A DNA stretch of 18,134 bases from Thermoanaerobacterales bacterium (GTDB taxonomy: Bacteria; Bacillota; Thermosediminibacteria; Thermosediminibacterales; Tepidanaerobacteraceae), in the NCBI GenBank assembly GCA_012839145.1, contig DUNY01000233.1, positions 1-18,134 on the forward strand, read 5' to 3'. Below are positions 7,237-17,329 of the stretch, piece after piece. Under the pieces are notes generated by a model, which did no database searches, had not been told where the DNA came from, and saw only the letters and a program-made list of their open reading frames with translations. Position 1 is the first letter of the stretch; each line of letters begins with the position of its first letter. The translations under genes and the position numbers were made by a program.

Positions 7237-8898
7237 ATGAAAATTACCGGTGCTCAAGCTTTAATAAGATCATTAGAACTTGAAAAAGTAAAATTCATAT
7301 TCGGCTATCCTGGAGGTGCAATACTTCCGGTATATGATTCTCTCAATTACTCTAAAATAAAACATATCCTTACCCGTTCTGAACAGGGAGCCGCCCATGC
7401 AGCCAGCGGATATGCCCGTGTTTCCGGTAAGGTGGGTGTATGTATGGCAACCTCAGGACCTGGAGCTACAAATTTAGTGACGGGAATTGCTACGGCATAT
7501 ATGGATTCTATTCCAATCGTTGCCATTACAGGCCAGGTTTCCACTGCCGTTATTGGCAGAGATGTTTTTCAAGAAGTTGATATAACCGGTGCAACGGCAC
7601 CTTTTACAAAACATAATTTTTTAGTTAAAGATGCCGATGATATTCCGCGAATCGTAAAAGAGGCTTTTTACATTGCTTCTACTGGGAGACCCGGGCCCGT
7701 ACTGATAGACCTACCAAAAGATGTAGCCGATACAAAAATTGATTTTAAATATCCGGAAAAGGTGACCTTAAGAGGATATAAACCGAATATAATCGGTCAT
7801 CCCTTGCAGATATCAAGAGCAGCAGAAATGATAAATCAATGCCAAAGGCCGGTTATTTGCGCAGGAGGAGGAATTAATACCTCTAGAGCTGAACAGGAGT
7901 TAATGAAATTGGCTGAAAAGGGTAGTATTCCTGTAGTAACCACGTTGATGGGAACGGGATCATTTCCCACAGACCACCCCCTTTATATGGGTATGATGGG
8001 CATGCATGGTTTATCATCAGCCAACAAAACCATAACCGAAGCAGATTTGATAATTGCAGCAGGAGCCCGTTTTGCCGATAGAACAATAGGAAAGGTAGAA
8101 GGGTTTGCACCAGAAGCTAAGATAATACACATAGATATTGATCCGGCTGAAATAGGCAAAAATATTCATGCACATACCCCTATTGTTGGTGATGTCAAAC
8201 AAATATTAGAAGAAATAGGAAAAAATGTAAAGGATAAGAAACCATCCAAATGGAATGAGTACATTGCTGGCTTGAAAGAAAAATTCATTGCCAATATCGA
8301 TAACAACCTTTTGAATCCTGTTGAGTTTATTCAGCAGCTTTCAAATAAGACTAAAGGAAAGGCCATAATTACCACTGAGGTGGGGTGTCATCAAATGTGG
8401 ACTGCCCAACATTATGAATTTACAAAACCCCGCACTTTTATTTCCTCAGGAGGGCTTGGTACTATGGGATACGGTCTACCTGCAGCCATTGGAGCTCAAA
8501 TAGCACAAGAGGATATGATGATAATCAATATTTGCGGTGATGGAAGTTTTCAAATGAACCTTACAGAGATGGCTACCGCTGTAGAAAATAACCTTTCTAT
8601 AAAGGTTGTTTTGTTCAATAACAGCGGTTTGGGTCTGGTGCGGCAACTGCAAGAATTTTATTGTGAAAAACGCTATAACCAAGTGCACTTTGGTTTTGTG
8701 CCGGACTTTGTAAAAATAGCTGAAAGCTACGGCTTTAAGGCTATGAGAATACAAAAACAGGAAGAAATACTCAGTGCTATTGACAGTTTGATTTCGGAAA
8801 AAGGTCCATTTCTACTTGAATGCATTGTGGATATTGATGAAAATGTATATCCGATGGTGTTAAACGGCTCTCCCATCAATGACATGATTGGAGGTTAA
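7237..8898 (+). CDS. ilvB: Acetohydroxyacid (acetolactate) synthase large subunit, isozyme 1
   Basis: This ThDP enzyme condenses two pyruvates to 2-acetolactate (Val/Leu route) or pyruvate with 2-ketobutyrate to 2-aceto-2-hydroxybutyrate (Ile route). It has 553 residues in three domains. The N-terminal Pyr domain has GYPGGAILPVYDSL and the catalytic Glu49 in SEQGAAHAASGYAR. The middle domain lies at about 190-325. The C-terminal PP domain has GDGS at 434-437 and NN at 461-462. FISSGGLGTMGYGLPAAIGA is present. An oddity is the family motif GMVRQWQ, which here reads GLVRQLQ: Leu467 replaces Met and Leu471 replaces the Trp that, in E. coli AHAS II, sets preference for 2-ketobutyrate. This suggests a pyruvate-favouring enzyme. 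AAAGGTGG precedes the ATG. ilvN follows after 3 bases. Regulation is by the upstream riboswitch and Leu T-box. Confidence 0.96.
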   Translation: MKITGAQALIRSLELEKVKFIFGYPGGAILPVYDSLNYSKIKHILTRSEQGAAHAASGYARVSGKVGVCMATSGPGATNLVTGIATAYMDSIPIVAITGQVSTAVIGRDVFQEVDITGATAPFTKHNFLVKDADDIPRIVKEAFYIASTGRPGPVLIDLPKDVADTKIDFKYPEKVTLRGYKPNIIGHPLQISRAAEMINQCQRPVICAGGGINTSRAEQELMKLAEKGSIPVVTTLMGTGSFPTDHPLYMGMMGMHGLSSANKTITEADLIIAAGARFADRTIGKVEGFAPEAKIIHIDIDPAEIGKNIHAHTPIVGDVKQILEEIGKNVKDKKPSKWNEYIAGLKEKFIANIDNNLLNPVEFIQQLSNKTKGKAIITTEVGCHQMWTAQHYEFTKPRTFISSGGLGTMGYGLPAAIGAQIAQEDMMIINICGDGSFQMNLTEMATAVENNLSIKVVLFNNSGLGLVRQLQEFYCEKRYNQVHFGFVPDFVKIAESYGFKAMRIQKQEEILSAIDSLISEKGPFLLECIVDIDENVYPMVLNGSPINDMIGG

Positions 8899-8901
8899 GA
8901 T

Positions 8902-10402
<1,501 letters not shown>

Positions 10403-10550
10403 TAGATTTTATCGGTTTCCGCTGACAACAACTTAACAACTTAGTGCCGGGCAAAAGACAGTTTTGCCGCATCAAGATAAGTTAACAAGTTAAGTGTCGG
10501 GGTCGGGGAAGGCTCCGAAAAAGTGAAAAATTAGGCAAATAACAAAAATC

Positions 10551-10632
10551 GTCATCCTGAGCGACAGCGAAGGATATAATGTTAGGGCGGCTTTTAGGAT
10601 CCTTCACTCTACCTCGTTTCATTCAGAATGAC
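10551..10632 (+). repeat. Degenerate intergenic palindromic repeat (GTCATYCTGA ends)
   Basis: The left arm (10551-10575) starts GTCATCCTGAGCG and ends AAGGAT. The right arm (10599-10632), read on the other strand, starts GTCATTCTGAATGAAACG and ends AAGGAT. The arms are therefore imperfect inverted copies around a short spacer. From memory, GTCATTCTGAGCGAAGCGAAG-type arms recur as intergenic repeats in many bacterial genomes. It resembles a small palindromic or MITE-like element and encodes nothing. Confidence 0.7.
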
Positions 10633-10672
10633 AAACCCGGAATTATTCAGAGGCTTCCCAGGCACCGTTATA

Positions 10673-10696
10673 GGGGGCGGTATCTACGCCGCCCTC
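10673..10696 (+). repeat. GC-rich hairpin repeat
   Basis: GGGCGG (10675-10680) pairs with CCGCCC (10689-10694) around an 8-base loop TATCTACG. It is far more GC-rich than its surroundings and has no T run, so it looks like a dispersed hairpin repeat rather than a terminator. Dispersal cannot be shown from one copy. Confidence 0.5.
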
Positions 10697-10771
10697 ACAA
10701 TAATAGTATACAAAAGAAAACATACCCAAGAGTATAAATCAGAATAATCGTAAAAAGGGGGTATAGAAAAA

Positions 10772-12295
10772 ATGAACAGAAAAATAGAAATCTTTGATAC
10801 AACATTAAGAGACGGAGAGCAAACTCCTGGAATTTCTTTAAATGCTAAGGAGAAACTGGAAATCGCCAGGCAGCTGGAAAAACTTTCGGTGGATGTGATA
10901 GAGGCTGGGTTTCCCATAGCCTCCAAGGGTGATTTCAACGCAGTTAAAACTATAGCGGAAAATGTAAAAGGTCCGGTCATAGCCGGGTTAGCTCGGGCCA
11001 ATTTTAAAGATGTAGATTGCGCCGCAGAGGCAGTTAAAGCTGCTGCAAGGCCTCGAATTCATACCTTTATAGCCTCTTCGCCCATCCATATGAAGTATAA
11101 ATTAAAAATGACGGAGGAACAGGTCTTAGAAGCGGCAGTAGCGGCCGTGAAAAGAGCCAAATCCTATGTAGAAGATGTTGAGTTTTCGGCCGAGGATGCA
11201 TCAAGATCAGATGTGGAATTTCTCTGTAGGCTGTATTCTGCGGCGATTAAAGCAGGAGCTACTGTTATAAACGTACCCGATACGGTAGGCTATACAACTC
11301 CTAAAGAATTTGGAAACTTGATAAGAATACTTATGGAAAGAATACCTGAAATCGACAGAGTGAAGGTAAGTGTTCACTGTCATGATGACTTGGGGATGGC
11401 TGTGGCTAACTCCTTAGAAGCCATAACCTGGGGTGCGACGCAGGTAGAATGCGCAGTGAACGGTCTTGGCGAGCGGGCGGGTAACGCTGCTTTGGAGGAG
11501 GTAGTAATGGCCCTTGACACTCGTAAAGATTTTTATCAAGTCAAGCACAATATCAATACGAAACATATTTATCGAACAAGCAAAATGATAAGTACTATAA
11601 CGGGGGTTTTTATACAGCCAAACAAAGCTGTTGTTGGAGCGAATGCTTTTGCTCATGAATCGGGAATTCATCAGCATGGTGTTTTAATGAAAAAATCCAC
11701 TTATGAAATAATGACTCCACAATCCATCGGTCTTACCACCAATATGCTGGTGCTTGGCAAACTCTCAGGCAGGCATGCCTTTGCAGAAAGATTGAAAGAC
11801 ATGGGGTATGAATTGTCGCAGGATGAACTGAATAAAGCTTTCGAGCGGTTTAAAGACTTGGCAGACAAGAAAAAGGAAATATCTGATCTGGATATTGAAG
11901 CTATTGTTGAAGACCAGGTAATGAAACTGCCTCAACAGATTGAACTGGAATGTTTCCAAGTTTCAACGGGGAACAAATCCATTGCCACTGCTACTGTCAG
12001 AGTTAAGGTAAAGGATAAAATTGTTGAGGAGGCGGCTGCCGGCGATGGTCCCATCGATGCTGCGTATAAAGCACTGGAAAGGGCGTGCGGTATGAACTGT
12101 AAGCTGGTGGATTATTCAATAAGGTCTGTTTCCGGAGGAAAAGATGCCCTGGGTGAAGTAACTGTAAAGGTAGAGAGAGACGGAAGAACTTTTCTAGGTC
12201 GTGGACTTAGTACTGACATTATTGAAGCCAGTGTAATAGCATATACAAATGCCATGAACAAGACTTTGTGGAACAACGGTTACAGTAAACCTTAG
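10772..12295 (+). CDS. leuA: 2-isopropylmalate synthase
   Basis: It condenses acetyl-CoA with 2-ketoisovalerate to give 2-isopropylmalate, the first leucine-specific step. It has 507 residues. The TIM-barrel catalytic domain (about 1-270) opens [14 protein letters not shown] (Arg13, Asp14, Glu16). It has metal ligands His202 and His204 in [12 protein letters not shown], plus [20 protein letters not shown] linker with [12 protein letters not shown] follows, then the C-terminal LeuA regulatory domain (about 390-500), with [16 protein letters not shown], which binds leucine for feedback inhibition. The ATG at 10772 follows GGGGG (10757-10761). The full regulatory domain argues for LeuA rather than homocitrate or citramalate synthase. 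The stop codon is embedded in the leuC ribosome binding site. Confidence 0.95.
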   Translation: MNRKIEIFDTTLRDGEQTPGISLNAKEKLEIARQLEKLSVDVIEAGFPIASKGDFNAVKTIAENVKGPVIAGLARANFKDVDCAAEAVKAAARPRIHTFIASSPIHMKYKLKMTEEQVLEAAVAAVKRAKSYVEDVEFSAEDASRSDVEFLCRLYSAAIKAGATVINVPDTVGYTTPKEFGNLIRILMERIPEIDRVKVSVHCHDDLGMAVANSLEAITWGATQVECAVNGLGERAGNAALEEVVMALDTRKDFYQVKHNINTKHIYRTSKMISTITGVFIQPNKAVVGANAFAHESGIHQHGVLMKKSTYEIMTPQSIGLTTNMLVLGKLSGRHAFAERLKDMGYELSQDELNKAFERFKDLADKKKEISDLDIEAIVEDQVMKLPQQIELECFQVSTGNKSIATATVRVKVKDKIVEEAAAGDGPIDAAYKALERACGMNCKLVDYSIRSVSGGKDALGEVTVKVERDGRTFLGRGLSTDIIEASVIAYTNAMNKTLWNNGYSKP

Positions 12296-12307
12296 GAGGT
12301 GGTTTAG

Positions 12308-13582
12308 ATGGGAATGACAATTACCCAAAAGATATTTGCAAAACACTCCGGTAAAAGATTTGTAGAACCTGGAGAGCTTATTATGGCCGAAGTTGATATA
12401 GCCCTGGCTAATGATATAACCGGGCCTGTTGCAATAGAAGAGTTTAAAAAAGCCGGGGGTCAAAAAGTCTTTGACCGGGAGAAAATCGCTCTTATTCCCG
12501 ATCATTTCGCACCTAGCAAAGACATCAAATCAGCGGAGCTTTGCAAAATCCTAAGGGAATTTGCAAAAGAGCAACAGATTGTACATTACTATGAAGTAGG
12601 ACGTATGGGGATAGAGCATGCCTTATTACCTGAACAAGGCATTGTTCTTCCGGGTGATTTGATAATTGGTGCTGATTCACATACATGCACTTATGGGGCG
12701 CTGGGGGCTTTTTCTACCGGAGTCGGCTCTACTGACCTAGCCTTTGCTATGCTGACTGGTAAATGCTGGTTTAAGGTCCCTGAAACAATAAAATTTATTT
12801 ATCATGGTAAAACAAATTCCTGGGTTACCGGAAAGGATCTGATTTTGCATACTATAGGAGACATAGGAGTGGACGGAGCTTTATACAAGGCTATGGAATT
12901 TACAGGTGATGCTCTTTGCCATCTCTCTATGGATGAAAGGTTTACTATGGCCAACATGGCCATTGAAGCCGGCGGGAAAAACGGTATTATGGAACCCGAT
13001 AATACAACTTTAGAATATGTTAAAAACCGGGCCAAAAGGCCTTATGAGGTCTTCATGAGCGATGCCGATGCCGTTTATTTAAATATAATAGATTATAATG
13101 TTGAAAAAATCAGGCCAAAAGTTGCCCTCCCCCACCTTCCGGAAAACGTAGTGGATGTTGAAGATGCAGAAAATATTGCAATAGACCAGGTAATTATAGG
13201 TTCATGCACCAATGGCCGGTTAGAAGATATGAGGATGGCGGCAAAGGTTATTAAAGGACACAAGGTGCATCCATATGTAAGATTAATAGTTATTCCAGCT
13301 ACCCAGCAGATTTATCAGGACATGATAAAAGAAGGAATCACTGAAGTCTTTATCCAGGCCGGTGCCGTTGTAAGTACACCTACATGTGGACCCTGTCTGG
13401 GTGGATACATGGGGATTCTTGCAAAAGGCGAAAGGGCAGTTGCTACCACTAACAGAAACTTTGTGGGTCGGATGGGGCACCCTGAGAGCGAGGTATATCT
13501 TTCAAGCCCTGCAGTAGCAGCAGCATCGGCTGTAAGAGGTAAAATAGCCCATCCCGGGGAGGTGACAGACAGTGATATTTAA
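12308..13582 (+). CDS. leuC: 3-isopropylmalate dehydratase large subunit
   Basis: With LeuD it isomerises 2-isopropylmalate to 3-isopropylmalate through an aconitase-type [4Fe-4S] cluster. It has 424 residues, the shorter form common in Clostridia and archaea rather than the roughly 465-residue enteric form. Cluster ligands are Cys300 in GSCTNGR and Cys360 and Cys363 in [36 protein letters not shown] is present. The ribosome binding site AGGAGGTGG overlaps the leuA stop (TAG 12293-12295), pointing to coupled translation. The end overlaps leuD by 11 bases. A homoaconitase role is formally possible for this subfamily, but the leuA-leuD-leuB context makes leucine synthesis the better call. Confidence 0.95.
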   Translation: MGMTITQKIFAKHSGKRFVEPGELIMAEVDIALANDITGPVAIEEFKKAGGQKVFDREKIALIPDHFAPSKDIKSAELCKILREFAKEQQIVHYYEVGRMGIEHALLPEQGIVLPGDLIIGADSHTCTYGALGAFSTGVGSTDLAFAMLTGKCWFKVPETIKFIYHGKTNSWVTGKDLILHTIGDIGVDGALYKAMEFTGDALCHLSMDERFTMANMAIEAGGKNGIMEPDNTTLEYVKNRAKRPYEVFMSDADAVYLNIIDYNVEKIRPKVALPHLPENVVDVEDAENIAIDQVIIGSCTNGRLEDMRMAAKVIKGHKVHPYVRLIVIPATQQIYQDMIKEGITEVFIQAGAVVSTPTCGPCLGGYMGILAKGERAVATTNRNFVGRMGHPESEVYLSSPAVAAASAVRGKIAHPGEVTDSDI

Positions 13583-14069
13583 AGGTAATGCTTGGGTTTT
13601 TAAAGACAATATAGACACAGATGTGATAATCCCAGCCCGGTATCTGACCACCACAGATCCCAAAGAGTTAGCATCACACTGCATGGAGGACCTAGATCCG
13701 GATTTTTCAGTAAAAGTCAAAGAGGGAGACATCATCGTTGCGGGAAACAATTTCGGCTGTGGGAGCTCTCGGGAACATGCGCCATTGGCCATTAAATCGT
13801 CGGGTATCAGCTGTGTTGTTGCATCGTCCTTTGCACGAATATTTTATAGAAATTCCATAAATATAGGGCTTTCGATTTTGGAATGTGAAGACTGTATTAA
13901 AAACATAAAAACCGGAGATGTCCTTGAGATCAATACAGACATGGGTATCATTAGTAATGTAACTACCGGTGAAACATTTAAAGCAAGGCCTTTTCCGGAA
14001 TTTATAAAGAACATAATAAATGCCGGAGGACTTTTGAATTACGCACAAGAGGTGGGCGGAAATGCATAA
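13572..14069 (+). CDS. leuD: 3-isopropylmalate dehydratase small subunit
   Basis: This is the swivel-domain partner of LeuC. It has 165 residues with the family motifs [21 protein letters not shown] at the start, then [18 protein letters not shown], which forms the substrate-binding loop, and [16 protein letters not shown]. The start is GTG at 13572, preceded by GGGGAGGTG (13557-13565) and inside the last codons of leuC. An ATG start is not available in a sensible position. It overlaps leuB by 8 bases, so leuC, leuD and leuB form a tight translationally coupled block. Confidence 0.95.
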   Translation: MIFKGNAWVFKDNIDTDVIIPARYLTTTDPKELASHCMEDLDPDFSVKVKEGDIIVAGNNFGCGSSREHAPLAIKSSGISCVVASSFARIFYRNSINIGLSILECEDCIKNIKTGDVLEINTDMGIISNVTTGETFKARPFPEFIKNIINAGGLLNYAQEVGGNA

Positions 14070-15141
14070 AATAGCCCTTATTCCCGGTGATGGCATTGGT
14101 CCTGAAATAATTAATGAAACCGTAAAGATTCTAAAAGCAGTGGAAAAGAAATTTAAAATACAGTTGCAATTGATAGATGGATTTGCCGGTGGGGCGTCAA
14201 TTGATACCTATGGGGTTCCACTTACCGAAGAAACACTGGCTCTTTGCAAAGAATGTGATGCGATTCTTTTCGGAGCAGTTGGAGGGCCAAAATGGGATCA
14301 TCTTCCAAAGGAACTTCGGCCTGAGCAGGCTATTTTACTTTTGAGAAAAAGTCTTGGACTTTATGCAAATCTTAGGCCAATACTTCTTTTCGATACATTG
14401 AATGACGCATCTCCCATAAAACAAGAGTTTATTGGAGATAAACTAGACTTTTTAATTGTTCGTGAATTGACGGGCGGCCTTTATTTTGGGAAGCCAAAGG
14501 GTATAGAAAAAACTCAAGATAAGATACGAGCTTTTGACACTATGGAATATACTTACGAAGAAATCGAGAGAGTGACTCATCTTGCATTTGAAACAGCCCG
14601 AAACAGGCGGGGATGTCTTACATCTGTAGATAAGGCTAATGTTTTGGAAACTTCTAGGCTGTGGAGGTCAGTAGTATGCGAAATTGCCACCGATTATCCC
14701 GATGTAAAACTTAATCACATGTATGTTGACAATTGCTCCATGCAGCTCATATTAAACCCAGGCCAATTTGATGTAATTTTAACGGAGAACACATTTGGAG
14801 ATATATTAAGCGACGAAGCTTCAGTGCTTACTGGATCCATAGGAATGCTGCCATCAGCCAGTTTAGGTGATGAAAAACCATATCTTTATGAACCGATACA
14901 TGGGTCTGCCCCTGATATTGTTGGTACCGGCAAAGCAAATCCCATAGGCACTATTTTATCAGCTGCAATGATGTTAGAATACTCCTTTAGAGAAAAGGAA
15001 GCTTCAACGGTTGTAAAAAAAGCCGTAGAAAAAGCACTGAATGAAGGTTATAGGACTTATGACATCCAAGTTGGAGCGAAAAAAGTTGTTTCAACATCAC
15101 AAATGGGAGACATTATAGAAAAATATATTAAAAATTTATAG
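14062..15141 (+). CDS. leuB: 3-isopropylmalate dehydrogenase
   Basis: It oxidises and decarboxylates 3-isopropylmalate with NAD+ to 2-ketoisocaproate, the last step before transamination. It has 359 residues, the usual length. Motifs are [13 protein letters not shown] at the N terminus, [27 protein letters not shown] (substrate-binding arginines), [25 protein letters not shown] with catalytic Lys191, [23 protein letters not shown] (metal aspartates) and [21 protein letters not shown] (NAD site). RELTGG and the NAD-type C-terminal loop fit LeuB rather than isocitrate or tartrate dehydrogenase. The ATG overlaps the leuD end and uses GAGGTGGG as ribosome binding site. No terminator separates it from the next promoter. 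Confidence 0.96.
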   Translation: MHKIALIPGDGIGPEIINETVKILKAVEKKFKIQLQLIDGFAGGASIDTYGVPLTEETLALCKECDAILFGAVGGPKWDHLPKELRPEQAILLLRKSLGLYANLRPILLFDTLNDASPIKQEFIGDKLDFLIVRELTGGLYFGKPKGIEKTQDKIRAFDTMEYTYEEIERVTHLAFETARNRRGCLTSVDKANVLETSRLWRSVVCEIATDYPDVKLNHMYVDNCSMQLILNPGQFDVILTENTFGDILSDEASVLTGSIGMLPSASLGDEKPYLYEPIHGSAPDIVGTGKANPIGTILSAAMMLEYSFREKEASTVVKKAVEKALNEGYRTYDIQVGAKKVVSTSQMGDIIEKYIKNL

Positions 15142-15170
15142 TTGTATTTTCTTGCGCTTGATGGTATAAT
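15142..15170 (+). promoter_or_regulatory. Promoter of the second T-box transcript
   Basis: TTGTAT (15142-15147) lies right after the leuB stop. A 17-base spacer follows, then a perfect TATAAT (15165-15170). Start of transcription is expected near 15177, about 15 bases before T-box Stem I. Confidence 0.7.
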
Positions 15171-15190
15171 CTAGACTAATATATATTTAA

Positions 15191-15478
15191 AAGCTGTGAA
15201 GAGAAGAGTAGCGGTTTTTTCAGACTAAAGAGAGTCGGAGAAGGTGAAAACCGATGTTTGAAATTGCTGGCGAAAATCGTCTCGGAGCTGCCAGGGTGAA
15301 ATTGAAAGTAATTCTGGCCGGATTCCCAATGGGAAATGGGTCCCCGTTAAAGAGGCCGGGTATCGGGCATGATGCCCCGTACCTAGAGAGGTTTATACCG
15401 TGAGGTGTAAATGAATTCAGGGTGGTAACGCGAGATCCTTCGCCCCTTTATATAAGGTTAGGTGAAGGGTCTATTTTT
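15191..15478 (+). ncRNA. T-box leader, predicted tRNA-Ile (ATC specifier)
   Basis: The lower Stem I pairs AGCT (15192-15195) with AGCT (15286-15289) and GAGA (15201-15204) with TCTC (15280-15283). A GTGA-type kink-turn-like segment lies between. AGTA (15207-15210) faces CGAAA-ATC-G, so ATC (15276-15278) sits at the specifier followed by a purine, the same geometry as CTC in the first T-box. The distal arms AGAGAGTCGG and AAGGTGAAAACCGA are typical. A stem with GGGCA/TGCCCC lies near 15364-15378. The T-box core AGGGTGGTAACGCG (15419-15432) has a TGGT bulge compatible with discriminator A. AGGG and GCG can pair with CGCCCCT (15441-15447) as antiterminator. It should induce the following ilvB copy and ilvE when charged tRNA-Ile runs short. 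Confidence 0.9.
15434..15478 (+). terminator. T-box 2 terminator
   Basis: GATCCTTCGCC (15434-15444) pairs with GGTGAAGGGTC (15461-15471) with two G-U pairs. An inner CCTT/AAGG helix is possible, and TATTTTT follows. The 5' strand overlaps the antiterminator partner. Confidence 0.82.
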
Positions 15479-15525
15479 ATATTATATCAAGATAATCATT
15501 TATTACTCTAAAAGAAGGTGAGAGA

Positions 15526-17208
15526 ATGACTGGTGCAGAGCTTTTACTAAAAACGCTTAGTGACTTGGGCATTGACACTATATTCGGTTTTCCCGGCGGT
15601 TCCGCTTTACCTATATATGATGCCCTTTACAACAATAAAAAAATAAGGCATATACGAACAGTCCATGAACAGGGAGCCGCACATGCCGCTGACGGTTATG
15701 CTAGAGCAACGGGTAAAGTAGGAGTGGTTCTGAGCACTTCCGGACCGGGAGCTACAAACTTGGTTACCGGGATTGCCAATGCCTACATGGATTCCATACC
15801 GATGGTGGCCTTTACCGGGCAGGTAGCTTTAGGCCTTTTGGGTAAAGATTCATTTCAAGAGGTTGATATAACCGGGGTGACCATACCTATAACGAAACAT
15901 AGCTTTCTGATTCGAGATAAAAGAGACATTGTAAAAAAGGTTAAGGAAGCATTCCATATAGCAACAACCGGCAGACCGGGTCCTGTACTTGTAGATTTAC
16001 CTAAGGATGTAATGACGCAGCAAATAAGCGAAGATGAGATAAAAAAAGATGTTAACGGATTTATAGATACATTTTCTTCAAAACAGCATTTACCTGAGGG
16101 TTTTGGAGCTTTGGTTGAAAAAGCCGTCAGGATGATTGAAAAGGCAAAAAGACCGGTTATATACGCCGGAGGTGGAATTACAAGTTCTAATGCCAGTGCT
16201 GAATTATTACAACTGGCCGAGCGAATAAATGCACCGGTAACAACTACATTAATGGGTATAACAGGGTTCCCTACAGAACATCCTCTTTGCCTGGGGATGC
16301 TGGGTATGCACGGTACAGCTTATGCAAATATGGCAATTACCGAGTGCGATCTACTATTAGCTTTGGGAGCGCGGTTTGATGATAGGGTTACCGGCAAGGT
16401 AAAAAAATTTGCCCCAAAAGCAAAAATCATTCATATTGATATAGACCCAGCTGAACTAGGCAAAAATGTAAATATCAATTTAGGAATCAAAGGGGACGTA
16501 AAACAGTTTTTGAAGGAACTATTAGAACTACTTCCTTCAAAGAAAAATGAACAATGGCTAAGAACAGTAATGAATTGGAAGAATTCTTATCCCTTGAAAT
16601 ATTGTAATAAGGGTTTAAAGCCCCAGTACGTCGTAGAAGAGATCTGCCGACAAACCGAAGGTAAAGCAATAATTGCCACCGAAGTGGGACAGCTTCAGAT
16701 GTGGGCTGCACAGTATTATAAATTCAAAGAGAATAGAAGTTTTATTTCCTCAGGAGGGCTGGGGACAATGGGTTTTGGATTGCCGGCGGCATTGGGAGCT
16801 AAGCTTGGTCGACCGGATAAAACTGTGTTTAATATTGCAGGAGATGGCAGTTTTGAGATGAATTGTCATGAACTGATAACAGCAGCCAGATACAATATTC
16901 CGGTTATTACGGTGATATTTAACAATCAAAGCCTTGGTATGGTGCGGCAATGGCAGGAATTGTTCTTCGACGAAAGATATTCATATGTGCATTTGGATGA
17001 GGTAGAAACTGACTATGTGAAATTAGCTGAAGGCTGTGGAGTAAAAGGTTACGGAGTCACAGAAAAAAGTGACCTTCCCAAAGTGATAAAGCAAGCAATG
17101 GAAATTCAAGCGCCTGCAATAATAGATGTTAAAATAGATCCCAAGGAAAATGTCATGCCAATGGTTCCGGCCGGTAAAGCAATAAATGAAATGCTGGGCA
17201 TTGATTAA
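15526..17208 (+). CDS. ilvB: Acetohydroxyacid synthase large subunit, isozyme 2
   Basis: This second ThDP-dependent acetohydroxyacid synthase large subunit has 560 residues, with the same three-domain plan as the copy at 7237 but clearly diverged. Motifs are GFPGGSALPIYDAL, catalytic Glu48 in HEQGAAHAADGYARATGKVGV, FISSGGLGTMGFGLPAALGA, GDGS at 439-442 and NN at 466-467. Unlike isozyme 1, it keeps the full GMVRQWQELF motif, with Met472 and Trp476. Trp at this place in E. coli AHAS II gives preference for 2-ketobutyrate, the isoleucine precursor. That agrees with the isoleucine T-box ahead of it. No small-subunit gene follows, so it may use the ilvN product in trans or work without one. It lacks features of the catabolic AlsS type at this motif. 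AAGGTGAG precedes the ATG. Confidence 0.95.
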   Translation: MTGAELLLKTLSDLGIDTIFGFPGGSALPIYDALYNNKKIRHIRTVHEQGAAHAADGYARATGKVGVVLSTSGPGATNLVTGIANAYMDSIPMVAFTGQVALGLLGKDSFQEVDITGVTIPITKHSFLIRDKRDIVKKVKEAFHIATTGRPGPVLVDLPKDVMTQQISEDEIKKDVNGFIDTFSSKQHLPEGFGALVEKAVRMIEKAKRPVIYAGGGITSSNASAELLQLAERINAPVTTTLMGITGFPTEHPLCLGMLGMHGTAYANMAITECDLLLALGARFDDRVTGKVKKFAPKAKIIHIDIDPAELGKNVNINLGIKGDVKQFLKELLELLPSKKNEQWLRTVMNWKNSYPLKYCNKGLKPQYVVEEICRQTEGKAIIATEVGQLQMWAAQYYKFKENRSFISSGGLGTMGFGLPAALGAKLGRPDKTVFNIAGDGSFEMNCHELITAARYNIPVITVIFNNQSLGMVRQWQELFFDERYSYVHLDEVETDYVKLAEGCGVKGYGVTEKSDLPKVIKQAMEIQAPAIIDVKIDPKENVMPMVPAGKAINEMLGID

Positions 17209-17233
17209 TAATTATTTTAATTCGGAGGTTAGT

Positions 17234-17296
17234 TTGACATTCATCTTAAATATTTCACAAACTAAGCTGCAGGTTATTCTTGTGCACAAAAAATAA
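17234..17296 (+). CDS. Doubtful 20-residue open frame between ilvB2 and ilvE
   Basis: A TTG at 17234 follows GGAGG (17224-17228) at a spacing of 5 and opens 20 codons ending TAA, encoding LTFILNISQTKLQVILVHKK. I do not recognise the peptide. It could be a translated small peptide, a worn remnant of a former small-subunit gene, or chance. The rest of the 121-base gap (17209-17329) shows a TTGACA (17235-17240) with no good -10, and a perfect palindrome TTGTGCACAA (17280-17289), but no terminator. Confidence 0.15.
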   Translation: MTFILNISQTKLQVILVHKK

Positions 17297-17329
17297 TCAA
17301 TATATTGTATAAAGGAGGAACTTATTCAG

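Larger units (their letters stand above)
10403..10771 (+). other. Non-coding gap between ilvC and leuA, rich in repeats
   Basis: I see no gene, no T-box and no convincing promoter here. It holds two near-copies of a 20-21 base unit, ACTTAACAACTTAGTGCCGG (10431-10450) and 10480-10500, flanking a 7-bp hairpin (GGCAAAA/TTTTGCC, 10450-10468) without a T run. Two further inverted-repeat elements follow and are listed separately. leuA is therefore probably transcribed from the ilv promoter by read-through. Confidence 0.6.

Noticed and set aside
10450..10468. Terminator after ilvC
   Set aside because: The GGCAAAA/TTTTGCC hairpin is not followed by a T run, so it is unlikely to stop transcription.
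10733..10738. TATAAA as -10 box of a leuA promoter
   Set aside because: No -35-like sequence lies 15-19 bases upstream.
12194..12505. Long open frames antisense to the leu and other genes
   Set aside because: They lie opposite strongly conserved coding sequence, show no family motifs and lack good ribosome binding sites, so they are treated as chance frames.
17235..17263. Separate promoter for ilvE starting at TTGACA
   Set aside because: No acceptable -10 box is found at 15-19 bases. Cotranscription with the upstream ilvB copy is simpler.
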